From contig CAXBPZ010000009.1 of the NCBI GenBank assembly GCA_963977845.1, positions 1 through 30,032 on the forward strand: 30,032 nt of DNA, given 5' to 3'. The notes under the pieces were generated by a model that was given only the letters and a program-made list of their open reading frames with translations, had not been told where the DNA came from and did no database searches. A program made the position numbers and the translations under genes. This DNA is from Methylopumilus sp003533095. Lineage in GTDB: Bacteria; Pseudomonadota; Gammaproteobacteria; Burkholderiales; Methylophilaceae. Shown here piece by piece: positions 8,004 to 14,970 of this stretch (the stretch's first letter is position 1; every line of letters begins with the position of its first letter).

Positions 8004-9202
8004 TAGTAATCTAACCCCATGGCTTCTCTGACTTCTCGCATCGTTTCTCTTGCTAATTTTCTCGCTTTTTCACAACCTTCTGCCACGATATTTTTTACAA
8101 GATCAGGATCTTCAATGTAATGTGAAGCTCTTTCTTGAATTGGTTTTAATTCTTTATTGATTGCTTCTATCACAGGTTGTTTACACTCAATACATCCTAT
8201 TTTAGCTTCTTTACAGCCTAATTCGACCCAAGACTTTACCTCATCATTTGAGTAGACTTGATGCAATTGCCATACGGGACATTGCTCTGGATTACCTGGA
8301 TCGTTTCTTCTGACACGCGCAGGATCTGTTGGCATAGTTTTAATTTTTTTCTCAACAGATTCAGGAGGCTCTCTTAAAGCAATTGTATTGTTATAAGACT
8401 TGGACATTTTTTGACCGTCTAAACCAATCATTTTTGATGCGGGCGCTAATTTATACTCAGGCTCAACTAGAATCATTTTGCCACCCCCTTCTAAATAGCC
8501 TAACAACCTTTCTTTGTCGCCTAAACTTAGCCCTTGATGTTCTTCGATTAATACGCGCGCTGAATCTAGGGCTTCCTCATCCCCATTTTCTTGATACGCT
8601 GTTTTCATTTCCATATAAAGACTGCTTTTTTTAGAGCCTAATTTTTTTATCGCTTCTTCAGCTTTTTCAACAAAGCCAGCCTCTTTGCCATAAAGATGAT
8701 TAAAGCGCCTTGCAATTTCACGTGTAAATTCAATATGAGGAATTTGATCTTCACCCACAGGGACTTGCGTTGCCTTATAAATTAGAATATCTGCGCTTTG
8801 CAATAATGGATAACCTAAGAATCCATAGGTCGACAAATCTTTAGAAGATAATTTTTCCTGCTGATCTTTATAAGTTGGAACTCTTTCTAACCAACCCAGA
8901 GGCGTAATCATAGATAATAAAGTATGAAGCTCAGCGTGCTCAGGCACTTTAGACTGAATAAAAATAGTTGCTGTTGCTGGATCAACACCTGCCGCAAGCC
9001 AATCTACAACCATCTCCCAAACGTTCTCTTCAATAATTTCAGGAGAGTCATAATGTGTCGTAAGTGCATGCCAATCTGCTACGAAGAATAAACATTCGAA
9101 TTCATGCTGAAGATTAATCCAATTTTTGAGTACTCCATTAAAGTGTCCTAAATGAAGATTGCCCGTAGGTCTCATGCCAGATATAACGCGCTCAATAGCC
9201 AT
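8003..9202 (-). CDS. trpS: Tryptophanyl-tRNA synthetase, long form
   Basis: A class I synthetase charging tRNA-Trp. The HIGH-type motif HLGH is at residues 17-20 and KMSKS at 265-269. It has 399 residues against 334 in E. coli. The extra length is mainly a ~65-residue insertion (about 180-250) between the Rossmann core (ending near NHLYGK) and KMSKS, plus a Cys-containing C-terminal segment (GCKEAKIGCIEC, about 339-350). Long TrpS proteins of this kind are known in betaproteobacteria, so this is not a fusion error. It lies 17 bases after the M50 protease gene and overlaps scpA by one base. Confidence 0.96.
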   Translation of the reverse strand: MAIERVISGMRPTGNLHLGHFNGVLKNWINLQHEFECLFFVADWHALTTHYDSPEIIEENVWEMVVDWLAAGVDPATATIFIQSKVPEHAELHTLLSMITPLGWLERVPTYKDQQEKLSSKDLSTYGFLGYPLLQSADILIYKATQVPVGEDQIPHIEFTREIARRFNHLYGKEAGFVEKAEEAIKKLGSKKSSLYMEMKTAYQENGDEEALDSARVLIEEHQGLSLGDKERLLGYLEGGGKMILVEPEYKLAPASKMIGLDGQKMSKSYNNTIALREPPESVEKKIKTMPTDPARVRRNDPGNPEQCPVWQLHQVYSNDEVKSWVELGCKEAKIGCIECKQPVIEAINKELKPIQERASHYIEDPDLVKNIVAEGCEKARKLARETMREVREAMGLDY

Positions 9203-9219
9203 AACCTATGCTTTCATCC

Positions 9220-9858
9220 TTAAGCAAATATCCATAAAATTAAACTTTGACTAATTTGGATCAAAGGAAAAATTATCAAATCAAGAAGATGAGTCATTAA
9301 TAAAATTATCAAAATTAAAAAGCCATATCGCTCAACTTGCGCGTACTTATATGCAAGATGATTTGGTAATAAACTCACGGCAATTCTTCCACCATCAAGC
9401 GGTGGAAGTGGAATTAAATTCAACACCATTAAAGATAAATTAATGCTCATGCCTGCAATACCCATTTGCTGAACAAATAAAGACATTGATTCTGGAAAGT
9501 ATGCGCTGCGCCCAAATAAAATCGCCCAAAAAATCGCCATCATTAAATTTGAAAAAGGGCCAGCAGCCGCTACCCAAAGCATATCTTTTTTAGGATGGCG
9601 TAAATTCATAAAATTGACTGGAACAGGCTTAGCCCACCCAAACAAAATACCACCTAATAGTACTGTTAACGCCGGAAGAATAATGGTACCAATTGGGTCA
9701 ATATGCCTAAGTGGATTTAAGCTAATTCTGTTTTGGTTATAAGCAGTCAAGTCTCCAAAATGCTTTGCGGCATAGCCGTGAGCTGCTTCATGAACTGTAA
9801 TCGCAAAGATGATGGGAAGCGCGTAAACGGTAACTTTTTGTATAGCGGTTAATTCCAT
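9220..9858 (-). CDS. Site-2 protease family (M50) membrane metalloprotease
   Basis: A 212-residue integral membrane zinc protease, the short S2P type without a PDZ domain. The active site HEAAH lies at 23-27 in the first helix. The metal-binding Asp156 sits in NLIPLPPLDGGRI in a later helix, and AAGPFSNLMMA marks the conserved third helix. About five to six hydrophobic helices are visible. Substrates of this subgroup are unknown; RseP-type regulated proteolysis is not implied because the PDZ domains are missing. It is the first gene of the trpS-scpAB-rluB cluster. The ATG lies two bases beyond a perfect palindrome and has no clear Shine-Dalgarno sequence. Confidence 0.92.
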   Translation of the reverse strand: MELTAIQKVTVYALPIIFAITVHEAAHGYAAKHFGDLTAYNQNRISLNPLRHIDPIGTIILPALTVLLGGILFGWAKPVPVNFMNLRHPKKDMLWVAAAGPFSNLMMAIFWAILFGRSAYFPESMSLFVQQMGIAGMSINLSLMVLNLIPLPPLDGGRIAVSLLPNHLAYKYAQVERYGFLILIILLMTHLLDLIIFPLIQISQSLILWIFA

Positions 9859-9860
9859 AT

Positions 9861-9877
9861 ATAGAATGTCATTCTAT
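9861..9877. promoter_or_regulatory. Perfect 17-bp palindrome upstream of M50-trpS operon
   Basis: ATAGAATG and CATTCTAT flank a single central T, forming an 8+8 perfect inverted repeat. It sits two bases upstream of the M50 gene start, read on the minus strand. TAGAAT on the minus strand (9871-9876) within it resembles a -10 box, and TTGATT about 19 bases further upstream could be a -35. An operator overlapping the operon promoter is plausible. It does not match operator consensuses I can recall (Fur, LexA, NrdR, PurR, Zur). Confidence 0.4.
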
Positions 9878-9926
9878 TTGAATATTCTTACATTCAATCA
9901 AGAAATATGTGGTTTTTAAAAAAAAT

Positions 9927-10802
9927 TTAGTTCAGTAAAGCATTGACTTCATTCCAACTTTTCCATATCGGAACGCAGGTTTCAGGAAGTTTGGGTAAAG
10001 ACCCCATCTCCTTATAAGAAATTCCTGGGCCGTGATAGTCAGAACCGATCGATGATAGAAGTTCAAACTTATCTGCAATTCTTGCAAACTTTAAAGAATC
10101 CTCAGTCGTATGACTTCCTGAAATAACTTCGATCCCTTGACCTCCTAATGCTTTAAATTCATTTAAGAATGCTAAAAGATTATTTTTACCTAAATCATAT
10201 CGAGCAGGATGAGCAATAGCTGCAATACCACCACTTTCATGAATCCATCCTAGCGCATTTTCTAAACTCGTCCATGTGTGTTCAATAAAGCCCGGCTTAC
10301 CTTTTACAAGATAATTTTTAAATACGGTTCTCACATCCTTAGCATGGCCTGTTTCAACTAAAAATCTTGCAAAATGTGTTCGGCCAAGGATGCCTGATTT
10401 TGCATATTTTAATGCGCCTTCCAAACTATCTTTAATGCCTACTTGATCAAGTGCATGCGCCATTTGTTTTGCTCTTTCAAAGCGCCCTTCTCGAATAGAA
10501 GCAAGCCCTTGTAATAAGGTCTTATTTTCTGAATCCACATTTAACCCAACAATATGAATCGTCCCCCTTTTCCATGTCACTGAAATTTCTACGCCATGAA
10601 TTAAATGGATACCTAATAATTTTGCTTCTGAGGTTGCTTCTTTTAATCCCTCTACATCATCATGATCTGTTAAAGAAAGCACTTTAATGCCTTTAGCATG
10701 CGCGTGTTGTACAAGGGCAGTTGGACTTAATAAACCATCAGATATAGTAGAATGTGAATGAAGATCAATCATGGGTATAGCTGCTTCAATATGAGATACC
10801 AT
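9927..10802 (-). CDS. PHP-domain phosphoesterase (YciV/RNase AM-like)
   Basis: A 291-residue PHP (polymerase and histidinol phosphatase) protein related to E. coli YciV, which hydrolyses 3',5'-nucleoside bisphosphates and trims short 5' RNA ends. Metal-binding motifs are visible: LHSHST with H15 and H17, TDHDD at 45-49, HGVEIS, AHPARYDLG and GSDYHGPG near the C terminus. The first ten residues precede the conserved MIDLHSHST start, so initiation at the internal ATG (10770-10772) is at least as likely; neither has a clear ribosome binding site. The gene is divergent from yciB across about 59 bases, an arrangement I recall from other betaproteobacteria. Confidence 0.88.
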   Translation of the reverse strand: MVSHIEAAIPMIDLHSHSTISDGLLSPTALVQHAHAKGIKVLSLTDHDDVEGLKEATSEAKLLGIHLIHGVEISVTWKRGTIHIVGLNVDSENKTLLQGLASIREGRFERAKQMAHALDQVGIKDSLEGALKYAKSGILGRTHFARFLVETGHAKDVRTVFKNYLVKGKPGFIEHTWTSLENALGWIHESGGIAAIAHPARYDLGKNNLLAFLNEFKALGGQGIEVISGSHTTEDSLKFARIADKFELLSSIGSDYHGPGISYKEMGSLPKLPETCVPIWKSWNEVNALLN

Positions 10803-10861
10803 AGTATCAGATAGTCTAGACTTTAAGATAATTTACAAAAACCTTGAGGTAATTTTATAAA
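10803..10861. promoter_or_regulatory. Divergent promoter region, PHP gene / yciB
   Basis: This 59-base spacer must hold the start signals of both divergent genes. GATAAT at 10827-10832 is a possible -10 for yciB, without a good -35. GAGG at 10846-10849, 12 bases before the yciB ATG, is a weak ribosome binding site. A perfect 10-base palindrome AGTCTAGACT lies at 10813-10822. All assignments are tentative. Confidence 0.3.
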
Positions 10862-11389
10862 ATGAAATTTCTATTCGATCTCTTTCCTGTCATTCTTTTT
10901 TTTATAGCATATAAATTTTCAAATATTTATACCGCAACATTGGTGGTCATTGCTGCCACATTTTTTCAAGTAATCTATAGCAAGCTCATGCATAAAAGAG
11001 TAGATAAATTACTCATATTTAATGCGGTATTGATCAGTATCTTAGGCGGTACCACTTTATGGCTTCATGACGCAAATTTCATTAAATGGAAACCAAGTAT
11101 TTTGTATTGGCTGCTATCGGGTGCACTTTTATTTTTTCAATTTTTTAAGAAAAAAAATCTTGTTAAAAATCTCATGGGGCAACAAATTCAATTGAATGAA
11201 AAAACTTGGAATCAAATCAATATGACTTCCGCAATATTTTTTGGTGGTTTGGGTGCACTTAATCTTTATGTCGCATTTAATTTTTCAGAAAGTACTTGGG
11301 TCAATTTTAAATTATTTGGTATTACAGGATTAATCATCTGCTATGCCATCATGATTGGTATTTTGGCATCAAGAGCGAATCACAAATAA
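10862..11389 (+). CDS. yciB: Inner membrane septation protein YciB/IspZ
   Basis: A 175-residue inner-membrane protein with five hydrophobic helices, matching the YciB (IspA/IspZ, 'septation protein A') family in length and N terminus (MKFLFDLFPVILFFIAYK). Other family features are AATFFQV, WKPSILYWLL and the LNLYVAFNFSESTWVNFKLFG block near 133-153. In E. coli YciB interacts with division and elongation proteins and affects envelope integrity; the biochemical role is unknown. It heads a four-gene run (yciB-yciI-bolA-PPIase) conserved in betaproteobacteria. The yciI start follows its stop by one base. Confidence 0.95.
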   Translation: MKFLFDLFPVILFFIAYKFSNIYTATLVVIAATFFQVIYSKLMHKRVDKLLIFNAVLISILGGTTLWLHDANFIKWKPSILYWLLSGALLFFQFFKKKNLVKNLMGQQIQLNEKTWNQINMTSAIFFGGLGALNLYVAFNFSESTWVNFKLFGITGLIICYAIMIGILASRANHK

Positions 11390-11390
11390 T

Positions 11391-11690
11391 ATGTTTTACG
11401 CCATCATCGCTGAAGATAAACAAAATAGTCTTAATCAAAGATTAGCTTTGAGACCAGAGCATTTAGCACGTATTAAAATATTACAGGATCAAGGGAAGCT
11501 TCTTCTCGCAGGACCTTTCCCTGCTATCGATGCGATCGATCCTGGTTTAGATGGCTTTTCGGGAAGTCTCATTGTGGCTGAATTTACCTCGCTCGATGAG
11601 GCGATACGTTGGGCACATGAAGATCCTTTTTATATATCAGGTGTTTACGCTTCTGTTGAAGTAAAACCTTTCAGAAAAACACTACCTTAA
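11391..11690 (+). CDS. yciI: YciI family protein
   Basis: A 99-residue ferredoxin-like alpha/beta protein of the YciI family. The start chosen is the ATG at 11391, one base after the yciB stop, because homologues begin with a strand like MFYAIIAEDK. An upstream in-frame ATG at 11355 would add 12 non-conserved residues inside yciB. The conserved pattern RPEHLARI, LLLAGPFP and the WAHEDPFYISGVY block with the His-Asp pair is present. Homologues have been proposed to act as small hydrolases or dehalogenase-like enzymes, but the physiological role is unknown. The linkage with yciB is conserved, as in E. coli. Confidence 0.92.
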   Translation: MFYAIIAEDKQNSLNQRLALRPEHLARIKILQDQGKLLLAGPFPAIDAIDPGLDGFSGSLIVAEFTSLDEAIRWAHEDPFYISGVYASVEVKPFRKTLP

Positions 11691-11696
11691 ATATTC

Positions 11697-11945
11697 ATGT
11701 TGGAAGATCTCATTAAAGAAAGGTTGGCATTTTTAGAGCCTTCACATTTAAGTCTTAAAGACTTAAGTGATCTTCATAAAGGGCATAGCGGCAATACAGG
11801 TGGAGGCCATTTCAATTTAGAAATCACAAGTTCGCATTTTTTAGGAAAATCAACGATAATGAGACATCGCATCATTTACGAAGCGCTTAAAGATTTAATT
11901 CCTCAAAAAATTCATGCATTAAGTATCAAAGCTGATTTGCCTTAA
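11697..11945 (+). CDS. bolA: BolA family protein
   Basis: An 82-residue BolA-fold protein. Visible signatures are the GGGHFNLEITSSHFLGKS strand-turn and RHRIIYEAL (about 60-68), the class II KH-like motif of BolA. The conserved histidines that bind an Fe-S cluster with a monothiol glutaredoxin, including the RHR histidine, are present. BolA proteins partner Grx4-type glutaredoxins in iron-sulfur trafficking and, in E. coli, regulate morphology genes. The gene lies six bases after yciI within the same run. Which BolA paralogue it represents (BolA versus IbaG) is inferred from the RHRxIY motif and the loop. Confidence 0.9.
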   Translation: MLEDLIKERLAFLEPSHLSLKDLSDLHKGHSGNTGGGHFNLEITSSHFLGKSTIMRHRIIYEALKDLIPQKIHALSIKADLP

Positions 11946-11981
11946 GGAATCACTCTTCAATATTAATTACCAGGGAGCTTT

Positions 11982-12776
11982 ATGTTTTCTTTTATCAAAA
12001 CCTTAGTTTTTGTTTTACTGATTCAGCTTGGAATTTTAGCGCAAGCTGCCGATTTAAATATTACGGTGAATGGCAAGCCTATCAAAAAGAATCTTTATGA
12101 TTTTGTAGTGAAAGATCTCACAAGTCGCGGCCAAAAAATGGATGACAATCTTAACAATATGATTGTAAATCGCATGATTGCAATGGAACTCATTAATCAA
12201 GAAGCAGAGAGAACGGGGCTGAGTAAAGACGCAAACTATCTTCTAAAAGAGGAGTTAGCGCGAAAAGAAATGCTATACAACACCTTCTTACAAAACTACG
12301 TACAAAAGAATCCTATCTCAGAGTCTGATATTAAAGATGCTTATGAACAATACAAAAAAGATTTAGGCACGCAAGAATTCAATGCTAAACATATTCTTGT
12401 TGCAAGTGAACAAGAAGCAAAAGATATCATTACTGAACTTAACAAAGGCGGCAACTTTACTAAACTTGCTAAAGATAAATCAAAAGACCCCGGTTCAAAA
12501 GATAAAGGCGGTGATTTAGGTTGGTTCCCAGCAAATACAATGGTTAAACCATTCGCTGATGCACTTATGTCGCTTAAAAAAGGTAACTTCACAACAACAC
12601 CTGTGCAAACACAATTTGGTTGGCATGTAATTAAACTAGAGGACACGAGAGCACTCCAAGCACCTGAGTTTGATAAAGTTAAAGAAGGTTTAGCTAAAAC
12701 ACTTCAACAAAAACAACTTGATAAACTTGTTTTAGACCTTAAAGCAAAAGCGAAGATTGTAGATAATCGTAAATAA
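11982..12776 (+). CDS. Periplasmic parvulin-type peptidyl-prolyl isomerase
   Basis: A 264-residue exported PPIase/chaperone. The signal peptide occupies about 1-22, ending AQA before ADLNITVNG. A SurA/PrsA-like N-terminal helical region follows (about 30-125). A single parvulin domain spans about 132-223, with FNAKHILVASEQEA, SKDPGSKDKGGDLGWF and FGWHVIKLED. It probably assists folding of outer-membrane or secreted proteins. A good ribosome binding site, GGGAG at 11973-11977, lies four bases before the ATG. The gene closes the yciB run and is followed by an intrinsic terminator. Confidence 0.94.
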   Translation: MFSFIKTLVFVLLIQLGILAQAADLNITVNGKPIKKNLYDFVVKDLTSRGQKMDDNLNNMIVNRMIAMELINQEAERTGLSKDANYLLKEELARKEMLYNTFLQNYVQKNPISESDIKDAYEQYKKDLGTQEFNAKHILVASEQEAKDIITELNKGGNFTKLAKDKSKDPGSKDKGGDLGWFPANTMVKPFADALMSLKKGNFTTTPVQTQFGWHVIKLEDTRALQAPEFDKVKEGLAKTLQQKQLDKLVLDLKAKAKIVDNRK

Positions 12777-12801
12777 GAAAATTCAATCTTAGAAACCATA
12801 T

Positions 12802-12827
12802 AAAGCCTGCGCTACGCAGGCTTTTTT
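12802..12827 (+). terminator. Intrinsic terminator after PPIase gene
   Basis: A perfect 10-bp stem, AAAGCCTGCG with CGCAGGCTTT, around the loop CTA, overlaps and is followed by a run of six T. It is the only strong Rho-independent terminator I see in the window. It separates the yciB-PPIase run from the iron-regulated feoAB promoter directly downstream. Confidence 0.92.
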
Positions 12828-12830
12828 GTA

Positions 12831-12852
12831 TATAATAATAAGAATCATTATC
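12831..12852 (+). promoter_or_regulatory. Fur box overlapping -10 of feoAB
   Basis: AATAATAAGAATCATTATC (12834-12852) matches the 19-bp Fur consensus GATAATGATAATCATTATC at 16 of 19 positions, with the right half perfect. TATAAT at 12831-12836 is a consensus -10 box overlapping its left edge. The feoA ATG follows 12 bases after the box. Fur with Fe2+ would occlude RNA polymerase, so feoAB should be induced on iron limitation. No clear -35 is seen. Confidence 0.85.
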
Positions 12853-12864
12853 ATTTAGATAGCT

Positions 12865-13098
12865 ATGACTACCTTACTAGAATTATCAGAAGGCCAAAGT
12901 GGCTTTATCCATAAGCTCGCCATGGATCGCTTTCTTATTCAAAGACTTCATGCCATGGGGTTGAAACACGGCAAAAAAATCACTGTCCTTAGAAAAGCTA
13001 GGTTTAAAGGTCCTTTTCACGTCATGATTGATACGACTGAACTCATGATCCGAGAACACGAAGCATCGCTCATTCACATTAATACAACTCCCCTATGA
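12865..13098 (+). CDS. feoA: Ferrous iron transport accessory protein FeoA
   Basis: A 77-residue SH3-like cytosolic protein (FeoA domain) that helps FeoB take up Fe2+. The typical pattern is present: LSEGQSGFI, then RLHAMGLKHGKKITVLRKARFKGPFHVMI, then an inner strand and a short tail. It lies just downstream of a Fur box and shares the 4-base ATGA overlap with feoB, so the two are translationally coupled. No feoC is present after feoB. Confidence 0.95.
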   Translation: MTTLLELSEGQSGFIHKLAMDRFLIQRLHAMGLKHGKKITVLRKARFKGPFHVMIDTTELMIREHEASLIHINTTPL

Positions 13099-14885
13099 AA
13101 CGTATTGCCCTCTTAGGTATGCCGAATACGGGCAAGTCGACCCTGTTTAATCGCTTAAGCGGATCATCGGCACGCGTAGGTAATTGGCCTGGTATTACCG
13201 TAGATTTACACGCAGTCAAAACATTATTAGGCGGTCATATGGCTGAACTGGTCGATCTTCCCGGCATTTATGATCTTCAAGGCTTATCCGAGGACGAAAA
13301 AATTGTTCAAAGCTTCATCAATCACAACAAAATTGACCTAGCGATTGTTGTCTTATGCAGCGCTCAAATTGAACGACAACTTTCATTGTTATTACAACTT
13401 CAAAAACTTCATATCCCATGTGTTTTAGCGCTCAATATGCATGACGAAGCGAAGAAAATGGGCATCAATATCAATGCCCCATTGCTAGAAAAAAAACTTA
13501 AAGTCCCTGTCGTTAAAACAAGTGCTAAATACGGTGAAGGTATGATTGAACTTTTAAGGGCGTCTTCTCAAGTGATGAATCAAAAAGTCACTGTGCCTTT
13601 TAAAAAAATTAAGCCATTAAATTTATCTGATCAAATATCTCACGAAAAAACGATTCAAGTTTTAATCAAATCTGCTGTTAAGTATCCAACCAAACTTAAC
13701 GATAAGAATACAAAAAAATTAGATGCTCTCTTTTTAGATCCTTATTGGGGTTTACCTATTTTCTTTGTGATTGTATTTTCGATATTTCAGTTTATCTTCA
13801 CACTCGGCAAACCCATTCAAGATTTGATGACTCAATTCTTTAATTTTTTTAGGGTAGATTATCTTGAGCCTTTATTTCTAGATCATCAGGGTATCTTTCA
13901 AAGCTTACTCTTAGATGGTCTTTATTTAGGTGTCACCACGGTAGCCGCCTTCGTGCCCATTATTATTCTTTTCTTCCTCATTATGAGCATTGTTGAAGAT
14001 AGTGGTTATTTTTCAAGAGCTGCATTTTTAATGGATGCCTTAATGGAAAAAATAGGCTTGGATGGAAGAGGCTTTGTCATGATGCTGATGGGCTTTGGTT
14101 GCAATGTGCCAGCTCTCATAGGCACTAAAATCATGCGCACAAAAGAAATGCGTCTTTTAACAATGTTTATCATTCCATTCTCATTATGCTCGGCAAGGCT
14201 TCAGGTATTTTTATTTATTATTACAGCACTCTTTAGCGCTAAATATGGCCCTTTGGTTCTTTTCTGTCTTTATCTATTAAGCTTTTTGACGATCTTTATT
14301 TCAGCGCTCATTTTTAAACATCAGTTTAAAAATAAAGAGCCTATTATTATTGAATTACCTCCTTATCGCTTTCCTACGATGAATCACATCATGAAAAGAA
14401 GCGTGCTTGAGATTAAGCATTTTCTGACACGCGCGACTAAATTCATTATCATTGGCGTGCTTCTTGTATGGGCCTTAACGCATTTCCCCACAAATGTTCC
14501 TATTGCAAGTGAATTTACCTACTCAGGTCAATTAGGCAAATGGTTATCCCCTATTTTTCATCCCATTGGTATTAACGAACAACTGGTGATTGCGCTTATT
14601 TTTGGCTTTATTGCCAAAGAAATTGTCATTGGTGCATTAGCTGTGATTTATGGGGTAGAAGGTACTGCTTTAGCTCACCATCTTTATAGCAATGTGAGTC
14701 AAATTCAGGCCATTAGCTTTATGATTTTTACTCTCATTTATACGCCCTGCCTTTCTACAATTGCTACGCTTAAAAATGAATCTAAAAGCCTTTCGTTTGT
14801 TATTTATTCGGTCTCTTGGGCGCTTCTTCTAGCTTGGATTTTTAGCTTTATTTTCTATCAAACCTCACTCTACTTTTCTAGTTAA
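13095..14885 (+). CDS. feoB: Ferrous iron transporter FeoB
   Basis: FeoB is the inner-membrane Fe2+ permease with an N-terminal G domain. G-protein motifs are visible: G1 GMPNTGKST (8-16), G2 GITVD, G3 DLPGIYDL, G4 NMHD and G5 TSAKYGEG. A helical linker precedes about eight membrane helices. The two conserved Gate/pore motifs are present: GFGCNVPALIGTK and PFSLCSARLQVF, each with its cysteine. At 596 residues it is shorter than the E. coli protein (773), which fits the shorter betaproteobacterial forms with fewer C-terminal helices. Regulation by Fur is inferred from the box upstream of feoA. Confidence 0.96.
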   Translation: MKRIALLGMPNTGKSTLFNRLSGSSARVGNWPGITVDLHAVKTLLGGHMAELVDLPGIYDLQGLSEDEKIVQSFINHNKIDLAIVVLCSAQIERQLSLLLQLQKLHIPCVLALNMHDEAKKMGININAPLLEKKLKVPVVKTSAKYGEGMIELLRASSQVMNQKVTVPFKKIKPLNLSDQISHEKTIQVLIKSAVKYPTKLNDKNTKKLDALFLDPYWGLPIFFVIVFSIFQFIFTLGKPIQDLMTQFFNFFRVDYLEPLFLDHQGIFQSLLLDGLYLGVTTVAAFVPIIILFFLIMSIVEDSGYFSRAAFLMDALMEKIGLDGRGFVMMLMGFGCNVPALIGTKIMRTKEMRLLTMFIIPFSLCSARLQVFLFIITALFSAKYGPLVLFCLYLLSFLTIFISALIFKHQFKNKEPIIIELPPYRFPTMNHIMKRSVLEIKHFLTRATKFIIIGVLLVWALTHFPTNVPIASEFTYSGQLGKWLSPIFHPIGINEQLVIALIFGFIAKEIVIGALAVIYGVEGTALAHHLYSNVSQIQAISFMIFTLIYTPCLSTIATLKNESKSLSFVIYSVSWALLLAWIFSFIFYQTSLYFSS

Positions 14886-14925
14886 TTAATTAAAAATTTA
14901 CAAGGCTTTAAAAAATAGCTTCTGT

Positions 14926-14931
14926 TAAAAT
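14926..14931 (+). promoter_or_regulatory. Possible -10 box of purL
   Basis: TAAAAT lies 39 bases before the purL ATG in the 85-base feoB-purL spacer, which is too long to be a simple intra-operon gap here. No convincing -35 accompanies it, and no clear terminator follows feoB. Weak evidence only. Confidence 0.25.
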
Positions 14932-14970
14932 CATAAGCTTAAAGTAACGCCTTATAACACTACCCAAAAC

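Noticed and set aside
11355..11390. YciI starting inside yciB (12 extra residues)
   Set aside because: Homologues start at the MFYAII strand; the ATG at 11391, one base after the yciB stop, fits better.
13095..14885. FeoB as a truncated gene because it has 596 residues
   Set aside because: All G motifs and both cysteine gate motifs are present and the end is natural; shorter FeoB proteins are usual in related bacteria.
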